In this document: in pieces, positions 56,001 through 64,000 of the stretch
Numbering within the stretch: the first letter of the stretch is position 1
Layout of the letters: the number at the start of each line of letters is the position of its first letter
Assembly (NCBI GenBank): GCA_030268105.1
Contig: BSDZ01000024.1
Coordinates: 1,240,001 to 1,304,000, forward strand
Length of the DNA: 64,000 bases
Reading direction: 5' to 3'
DNA from: Volvox africanus
Taxonomy: Eukaryota; Chlorophyta; Chlorophyceae; Chlamydomonadales; Volvocaceae
Translations under genes and position numbers: made by a program
The notes under the pieces: generated by a model
Told to the model about the DNA's origin: nothing
The model's database searches: none
Seen by the model: only the letters and a program-made list of their open reading frames with translations

Positions 56001-59000
56001 TGCAGCAGGAAGGTTGGGAACTTAAAACACACAAAGATGAAAAAGGAGAAAATTAAAATTCAAGCTAGAACTTTTATTATATTTATTAGATTGTATTAGA
56101 TTTATTAGATTCTAGATTTTGAAAACGGTGCCACGCGTAGATGGTTTTCGAATACAACATCATCCTATTTTACCCCTCCCCGCCCCTTTCCACCCGTCTC
56201 TCTCTCCGTCCCTCCGCCACTTGCAAAAAATACATTATTGGCTGCCTGCCCAGTTTATACAGAACCATGTCCTGTCCACATCCTCCAGCCTGTCATACAA
56301 AAAATAGTTCGTCGAATCCCTCCCTCTAAGCGTTTGTTGGTCTCGAACCAATCCCCATTGGGGCACCAGCAGGGCCTTATACATATCGCACCACCACTCA
56401 CGTCCAAAAAATATCCCTGCATCTAAGGCTTCACGGAGACAGCCCTTGTCGCAGTACTCGAGGACTAATTGGACCTGAGGGATGGGGGACGAGGCCGGTG
56501 AGCGCGGGGGGGGGGCGAGACGAGAAGGAATGGAGAGGGGGAGGATACTTCAAATGTAGGCACAGGATACTCACCCTTGCGTGTGTGTATTTGGGAAGGT
56601 GGCTGTTGGATGAAAGTGTAGTTGTATTCGGAGGCATTGGTTGCTATATGCCTTCGAGGCAAGAATGCAACCAAACGTTGGTGATTACCGACTGGCAAGT
56701 ACAAATAGATGGAGGACATAGGATAACCTTTCCTCTTTGATCATACGAAAGTGTTTGAAGCTACAAATGATATAGCTTAATGAAATAATATACTATATGA
56801 TAAATAATTGATTACGTTGTTCCCGCCCCCGCCCTCACCCCGCCCCCTACCTCGTAACTGTGTATTCCGCCCCCCCGGATCTGCGCCTCATCAATATCCT
56901 CTTTGAAGGGAGCCAGAGGGTCGGCGAGACGCTGGCAGGAGCCCCCGGCATCAGTGGCCTTATCGCTGCGAGTCACGATATAACGAAAGTGGGGGGATGC
57001 GACCACCTAACCCTTATGAAACTAATCATAACAATACACTATCTTATGATTTACCGTAATATAAATATTTCATTACCATAATCATTAAAAAGCAATATTA
57101 CTTTTAATAATACCAATACCAATAATAATCGTAATAATAACAATATACCAATAATAATAATCGTGGTTTAAGGTAAAATGATGACGGGAAGGGTGAAAAT
57201 GCACTTGTGAGCTCCACAACCCACGTTGTGTGTAGTATCTTGTTTTATAAAGCTGGCTAGGGGTAGTCTACGTATCCAGGATAGACCGTGTCTATCTGCA
57301 GGTAGACATCTTCCGATCGGACCTTTGCTAATTATTAAGGCGGATATGGCAGAGATATAGCATGGGGCACCTTCAGGGACGCACTTCTCCCAACCGCATC
57401 CCCCCCCCGCCGCCGAAGCTCTCGGTCCGTCCACCATCAGTCCCATCATGACGGCTCCCAGCATGATCACCAGTACGCACTTTCCCACAATGATGGCGGA
57501 GGCGGTGATGTCGTCGGAAGGTCGACCCACTTTCTGAGCCGAGGAGTCCTGATGCGGCACCGGTAGAAGCGGGGAGTGGTAGCGCGAAGTAACATGTAAG
57601 CGGGGATACAAGCAAGAGCAGAGGCAGTGCTAATTGTCTCATGCATGCATGCATGCCCCCACGAAACGTCGTTACCTCTATGGTTTCTTGCCCAATGACC
57701 TTCTATGCTGGTGTCTGGGCCCTCCCCTTTTGCGAATCGAAGCGCATATTGAGGCCACCGCTGAGTAATAGTCTGTTATCCGGCAGTTGGGTGTTAATTG
57801 CGTCATGCATGCTCTCTCCAAACAAAGAGCTTGCGAGTTAGCCTCATGTACAATTAGACATGCATCCTATTCAATAATCTAAAAAAATCATCATCATCAT
57901 GGTACATTTTGAGTATATTTTAAGGCAATGTGGTAGTGTTTTAGGCAGAAAGGACGGATCTGAGTCGCGCTGTTGTACATACAAGGAAGGACTAAGTAAC
58001 CTAGCACCAACCGTGATGGTCGGACGCTGGCGGGTGGCAGAAGAGGGGAAGAATGAACAAATGACGGAGATCGGACAGCGATACGGATGGGAGTGGAGGT
58101 CTCTATGTGGATGGGGGAAGACGAAGTCCTGATCGGTAGAGGGGGAGAGAAAATGGACGTGTGTGTGGGGGGAAGAGGGAAACAACCCCCTTCATCAGGA
58201 TCAAAACGAAGGTCTGCCTCTTAATATAGAAATCGTAAGGTATCGGAGCGGGAGAAGAAGGGAGAAGGAAGTCATGGCAGTTAAGAAACACAAACCCTAC
58301 ATCCTTCACACGATCCCTCACCTTGAGCGATTTGATCTGGTAGGTGTACGTAGCGACGACGTTGGGGTGCGCCAGGGAGGAGCTGATGGCCGCCTCCATG
58401 ACCGCCATCTTCTCCCGCTTCTCCTTGCCGCTCATGTTGGTGGGCAGGATGATGGTCTTGATCGCCACCTCCGTGCCCCTCCACAGGCCTGTGAGGGGGG
58501 GGAGGGGAGGCAGAGGAGGGCAGGAGAGGGGAAGGGGGAAAGAGCCATTCAATCTGCACGAAATCTGCACCTGAATCCGGAAGGGGAAGGGAACTGAGAG
58601 AAAATTATCTAAATACTCTACTTTATCATCAACTTTGTAATTAGGATCATTAGGCATAAAAATAATAGCCGCAACACCTTGATATGCTTGAAAAGTACCC
58701 ATAAACATGGTCACGAGGAAATCAAGGCGCTCAACTCCAAAACCCAATAAAGACTCACACACACACACATATACACACACGATGTAGTAGTTGAGAGCAG
58801 CGAAGGCCTCTCGAGATGATGAGAAGGTGCTTCTGCACCTTTATATCCTGGAAGCGTGTGCCGCACATGTACGACTACTAGAAACGCACTCACATACATA
58901 TGTACACACACATACTTGGGTACACAGCTCCACAGCTCCTCACATGCACCCACACTGCTCACCTCGGTAGACCTTCCAAACGGATTGGGTGGGAGAAGCA

Positions 59001-59412
59001 CCAGCAGCGACGGCGACAAGGGAGGGTGTGGTCGAGAGGGGCGAGCGAGAGGGGCGAGCGAGAGGGGCGATGGGGTTGCATTTTTGGAAAGGAGAGAGCC
59101 GATCATCAGATTAAGGTCATCAGAGGGCTCATGAGAGGGGTGTGCGAATCGTTAAGCTAAACCAGGGCGAGAGGGGGATATGGCTGAGGGCATCATGATG
59201 GCGTCAGCAAGGAAAGGAAAGCAAAGACGTAATCGCTGCAAGCAGGCTTAAAGCAAGGCTGCCTTATGCCCTATGGTGTGGAATGAGGGTTTGCTTCAAT
59301 TATACGGAAAATACGACATCGGTATAACAAATAAGGCCAAGGGAAAACGATACGAAACAGGAGATGTTTTCCTGTGATACAATCTTCATGTGCTGTAAAC
59401 ATATTTACTGTC

Positions 59413-59498
<86 letters not shown>

Positions 59499-62400
59499 GG
59501 TAATGGTAATGTTTCACGATACATATACATATCGAATAATGTATAAATAATATTTCAAACAATATATATAATCCACAATAATGTCATTAACGCACATAAC
59601 GTATGTGTGTATTTCCACCAAGTTCCTGACCCCACTTCATTTCACCACCACCACCAAGTTCCTTCCCCACTCCCCATTTGCAACACAAACCCAACCCAAC
59701 GTAAAACCCTGCACATACAATACCGAGTATTGTATCTCTGCCTTACCTTCCCAAACGTTCCCTCCCCGATCATCTCCCCAAGTATCAGATCCGTACTCGA
59801 ACCTCCGTCGTTGGCGGATTTCCGTCCCCTGGAATTGTGGACTCTGCCGCTGCCATCGCCGCCGCCGTCGCCGCCGCCGTCGCCGCTGATGCCACCCCTC
59901 AATTTGCCGCTGTTGCCTTTCCCGGCGGCACCCAACCGGTTTCCGCTGAGCAGCATCTTCCGCATCTCCTCTATTCTATCTGTTCGGCGGTTTCAGTTGC
60001 GGTCCGTTGGGATGCGGTTAGGCTTGTTGGGCCACCGTTTTGTCCGTGCCAAACCTAACGCTCGCACGCAAGTTCCTACCCTAACACCTAACCAGTCATA
60101 ATGTCGTTCGTCGCAAAGCGAGTGGGCAACATGACCCATGGGTCCATCTCCATGCATCACCTGCAGGACTCGGATGAAGCTCCCCTATCGTCGGCGGACC
60201 GCGGCCCATCACCGCCGCCGCGGCGCCGTCAGCGCCGCCACCGCCTCCGCCTCCGCCGCCATTACTCGCCACCCCAGGCAATGCGGCCGCACTGGCGTCG
60301 GCGCCGTTTGTTGCGCCGCCGTTGCCATTCAGCGAGTTTCCGGGATCCAGGCCAAGACACTCTATGAGGTTGTACTGCCGCCTCAGCAGCGCCTCCATCC
60401 GCTCCTTTTCGTTAAGCATAGCTGTAGCAGCATCTTCCAGTTGTCGGTTGGCAGACTGAAACGGTTAAACCGGTCGGCAACATTTACAATAGTTGGGGCG
60501 CTCTCGAGCTCCGATTGGTTTCGGAGCCTACAAAGTCACTGAGAGTGAAGAAATATAACCAAGAACGTATAAACAAATAAACAATATCTGAATGACTGAG
60601 TGGATGAATTTTTAGTTACTCAGCACACGTTAGATGCCAGGAAGCCATGCCGATGGTCCTTCCCTGCCCCCCAGGTGATGCACTCACCAGCACCTCCTCC
60701 AGCAATAGATGCTGCTGAGTTCGTCCGATAAGCGCCAGGCCTACCAGCACCGACAACAACAAGCTCATCACAACCACCTGCATAGAGAGCGGGGCGGGGG
60801 CGGGGGCGGGGGCGGGGGCGTATGTGTCTGGGGGAGGGGGGAAAGCGGAAGAGGCGCCGAGAAGTAATTTGTGTGTTTTTGCGTGTTGGTGGTGGGAAGG
60901 CAAATGCACACGGGTAATCGATGCATGAGAACAAAAAAGGAAAACATGAAGACATATATATATATATATATATATATATTGGGTTATACGATCCGCCTGT
61001 GTGTGTAAGTGTAAGTGTGTCTATGCCTGTGAGCACTTGTGCGTGCGTGAACGTGTTTTCTTTCGTACAAGTCAATTCCTATCGGAAGATCATAACAGTG
61101 ATCTGGGGCATGGGCGTATGTTGTGTTGCTCGTACCATCGCCACCAAAGGCCACTCCCAGTTCGGTGTCCAGCCCCGCGAGTCCACCACTGAAAGGCTCC
61201 ACACGTTGTTAGGCACCGTGATCATCACCTCCACTGGATCACGAAGCGCCTGGAAGCGCCGGGACGGCCGAACGACCCACGGGGTAGGACAAAGGCTTTA
61301 GCACTTATCGCCTTATAACGCGACCGCGCGTCATCGGGTTACGACTTGTACGGCATAAGCTAATAAAAGTAGAAAATGCCATCCTTTAACGGATTTACAT
61401 TCTAGATTTATTTAAACCTGCGTAGGTATCGCTGCGGCACAGCCAGCAAGGTCGCCGCGGCGTGTCGAGGAGGCCGCCCGCACTCACTTTGAAAGGACTC
61501 ACATTCGCTTTGTAAGTACATCAGTGCTACCGTCCCGTCGGTCACATCTAGCCGTTTTCACTTCCAACTGACTAAAACCTACTCATGTTAGCCTAAGGTC
61601 GTTGATGAAGCATGAACGAAAACACATACACCCACATGTTTTGGCTATGTTTAAGGTTTTCTTGTGGCATCAAATTCACTGTTTCCGTACATTTCCTCCA
61701 AGCATACGACACATACCTCGTTCTGGCCCCCCAGCACAAACAGCTTCGTTTTGTCCACGTCGTCAGGCCGGGTGAGTCGGTAGTGTAGGCCCTCGTCTAC
61801 AAGGTCGTTAATATGTACGACATCGTACAAGAATCTATTCCAGTGAATCAGCACCGTCGCGAAACCTGCACGCATGTTACCACGAAACCACCGCATACAC
61901 ACGGGGGGGATTAGAAACGCAAAAATATGCAATCCAATTCAATTCAATAATTTAACAATTCAAATAAATTCAATAAACAGAAGCAGAGACCAAGCAGTTA
62001 GTGGGGTGGGCGGGTGACCCGGGGGCGTAAGGAGGGCCAGGGAGCGGCGGAATGAAGTACGAATAGAATGGAATGGACCCGAAACCGGTATTCAGGCCAG
62101 GCTCGTCGGTCAAAGGGAAGGAAGATAAGATGTAGTTTTTTTGTAAGTGTTTTATGTATTGTAATCACAGCGAGGTGGCGCAGAAAACATAAACATAAAT
62201 GTGTGTATATATATATGTATATATAGTATAGGATGTACGTGTGTATAGTATAGTATAGGATATGACTAAGACAACAAGCCAAAAGGTAGAAACCGAGTCC
62301 TCTCCGCTTGCAAAATAACAATTACAGGTACTAAGGAACTTGTGAGACGGAATAGTGTAGCATAGATCTAAAAACGAGATGAAATGTGCGACGTACGACG

Positions 62401-63827
62401 AAGATTGGCGTACGGGACGGTATGACAATGTTACCTTATCAACAACAATTTTATGCTATTATATAAGTCTCCCCATACATCACAATAGATATTAGAGGAT
62501 TATGCAATATTATTATCTAGTTTCAGCTGACAAGTACGACGATAGCCCGTACCCCAGAACTTGGTCCTCGTGACGGGGTCGTAACAAGCGGAGCAGTTTG
62601 TGACGTCCCGGTCGGCCCCGAAGGTCTCGTTGCCCGACACCCCGTGTATGAAGATGGGAAAGCGCGCGGGGGCCCCTTTGAATCCCTAAGTCACAATCGC
62701 CACCGCCGCCGTGAAAGGCGTTAAAGCAGGTACAGACGCCACCATCAGAGCCACCGCCGTCGTAGCCGTCGGCACCGCGACAAGCCGCCGCCGTCACCGC
62801 CAGCACCGCGCCGTCGCCGCCAGCGCCAGCGCCATAAGCGCGAGACAAGGGAGGAGTTGCAGCCATGGCATGGACGGATACGCCCCGATCAGGGCACCTC
62901 GATCTCAACACAGCCCGCTGCGGAAATCCCGGACCCATCTCCACGCCTGCCCTGGGTTCGGGTCGAGGCTTTGGAGTCCAGGGGAGCTCCCACCCTAATG
63001 ACCCATGATAATTGTAACATAGAGCATAGAACATGTTTTTTAAAGCGGCACATAGGTACAGTGAACTGAGTTGCGTTTCTTCTTAAATGTCGTACAAACA
63101 CACCTGTACGAGCTCGTACGGCCCCGCCAACGATAGATTGTGTGATTGGATGGTTCGAATTGCGAAATCTCGATTCTTCGGATCCGCCAGTAAGTCATGG
63201 TTAAGAGCAGCCTCATTGCCTGTTATCACAGTTAGTTTTTTTGTTTGTTAGTTGCCAGTCATATTTTCAAGAGTTCGACTCATTATCGTGTGACAATTAC
63301 TCCCTCCCTAGCCCAGCCTGTCGCTTTCATTTCCATTTTTCACTCGTACGCCGTACTCCTATTCTCCTCGCAAATGTGCTCTGGGGACCTTGTTTGCTCG
63401 GGTCCTGTTTGCCGTATTTCCTCTAACAACCCCCCTGGTTCATAGATATCTTACAAAAAAACCTTAAAATACCTATTTTTTATTTTTCTACACACACTGA
63501 GGTATGACATTACAGTAGTTGAATACATTCCACCATAATGACACGATTAACGCAACCTCCAAAACAAATCCTCTAATCCTCCAATTCTTTGCCACATCAT
63601 CATGAACGTTTCACATCATCACAGGAGCTCCTGAGGAACGGCCCGCAGCAGCAACAGCAACACTGACCTGCCAGTGGCTCAATCGCCTTCACCACCCCCA
63701 GCGGAGCCAGCTGCATGTTGGCGATACTGCCAGCCGCCGTGAGCGACAGCAGCTCAGTTGCCAGGGAGGCGAAGGTAGCGTTGAGGGTAGGGAAGTACGG
63801 ATAACGAGTCACGAAAGACTGCATCAC
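53039..63827 (-). CDS. Receptor protein kinase, CHASE-like ectodomain and TKL kinase (5' partial)
   Basis: Nineteen exons in gene order: 63668-63827, 63104-63219, 62553-62685, 61717-61865, 61136-61249, 60688-60777, 60161-60455, 59747-59979, 58963-58972 (10 nt), 58322-58488, 56851-56958, 56402-56474, 55829-55921, 55661-55725, 55304-55394, 54960-55025, 54541-54697, 53978-54235, 53039-53252. All phases agree, 863 residues visible. The ectodomain resembles CHASE-type sensors of volvocine cyclases and kinases: ANMQLAPLGVVKAIEPLAGN, HDLLADPKNRD, RFPIFIHGVSGNETFG, CSACYDPVTRTKFWG. One membrane span (VVVMSLLLSVLVGLALIG) and a helical linker follow. Kinase motifs: GEGTFGK, TEVAIK, HGDLKADNVML (HGD, not HRD), VADFGLA, MAPE, DVFAFGVTMWEMFTGG. 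Upstream exons lie outside the window. The last exon enters a CA microsatellite and its end is uncertain. Confidence 0.85.
53062..53117. repeat. CACATA microsatellite overlapping the proposed kinase C-terminus
   Basis: (CACACATA)n array. In the minus-strand frame it would encode a Cys/Val/Met run, so the real coding end may lie upstream of it. Confidence 0.85.
58963..58972 (-). other. Predicted 10-nt microexon of the receptor kinase
   Basis: The gene-strand sequence GTCTACCGAG lies between acceptor TTTGGAAG and donor GTGAGC. It encodes V-Y-R plus the first base of Gly, exactly the residues expected after GEGTFGK and before LWRGTEVAIK. Without it the flanking exons (phase 0 and phase 1) do not join in frame. 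Confidence 0.7.
59417..59493. repeat. (AT)n microsatellite
   Basis: About 36 uninterrupted AT units in a kinase intron. Confidence 0.97.
60785..60820. repeat. GGGGGC array with G-quadruplex potential
   Basis: Four or more runs of five G separated by C, next to the acceptor of the membrane-span exon 60688-60777. Confidence 0.7.
60956..60980. repeat. (AT)n tract in kinase intron
   Basis: Short TA dinucleotide run between exons 60688-60777 and 61136-61249. Confidence 0.9.
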
Positions 63828-63893
63828 CTACATTGCCGTACCAAAAAACACATAAGCACGTGGGGTTTTAGGGTTCTCGGGTTTAGGGTTTAT

Positions 63894-63926
63894 TGCGTTT
63901 ACATGCGCGCAACGCATGTAAACGCA
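63894..63926. repeat. 14-bp hairpin beside telomere-like words
   Basis: Arms TGCGTTTACATGCG (63894-63907) and its exact complement (63913-63926) flank a 5-nt loop. TTTTAGGG and TTTAGGG occur just upstream at 63867-63890. It lies in the intron or 5' flank of the receptor kinase gene. Confidence 0.9.
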
Positions 63927-64000
63927 CACCCCGGGCCCAATGTTTGTTCAGTCCTTGGACATATACTTATAGATTTATAAGCTTGCAAATTCATGTTCAT

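Overview
The window is nuclear DNA from an intron-rich green alga, most likely a volvocine or other chlamydomonadalean. That is inferred from short exons with GT-AG introns, low-complexity Ala/Gly/Ser-rich insertions inside conserved proteins, a nuclear gene for plastid ribosomal protein bS20, TGTAA motifs downstream of several stop codons, and TTTAGGG/TTTTAGGG-like tracts. Exon models were built by hand: each exon follows the conserved protein family, and every splice junction was checked for GT/AG and for reading phase. All the multi-exon models close to whole codons.

Layout from left to right. (1) 769-4045 (+): 3' part of a TBC-domain Rab GTPase-activating protein, its 5' end cut off by the window edge or hidden by a repeat. 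(2) 4046-8011: repeat-rich gap holding two copies of a ~700-bp element and one copy of a dispersed repeat. (3) 8012-8799 (+): plastid ribosomal protein bS20. (4) 11788-18305 (-): twelve-exon F-box/leucine-rich-repeat protein, divergent from (5) 18690-24478 (+): an AFG1/LACE1/ZapE-type mitochondrial AAA ATPase. (6) 24479-27795: gene-poor stretch with a nearly perfect 124-nt hairpin. (7) 27796-30437 (-): acidic/lysine-rich protein of unknown function, head to head with (8) 30484-37743 (+): selenoprotein O (SelO) family AMPylase, a cysteine form. (9) 38594-39247: an inverted, deleted copy of the SelO 3' end. (10) 39723-42736 (+): class I SAM-dependent methyltransferase, convergent with (11) 43391-47425 (-): one gene joining a rhodanese-like domain, a dual-specificity phosphatase and an FHA domain. 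(12) 47426-53038: 5.6 kb with no gene I can support. (13) 53039-63827 (-): receptor protein kinase with a CHASE-like ectodomain, one membrane span and a TKL-type kinase domain, 5' end outside the window.

The genes do not form a pathway; this is an ordinary eukaryotic mixture. Several concern signalling: the phosphatase-FHA fusion, the receptor kinase, the F-box protein and the RabGAP. Two are mitochondrial or redox related (AFG1, SelO). The most unusual items are the rhodanese-phosphatase-FHA architecture, the inverted SelO duplicate that could make antisense or hairpin RNA, the long hairpin at 26506-26629, two predicted microexons (10 and 15 nt), and a strong excess of CCGTAC/GTACGG words.
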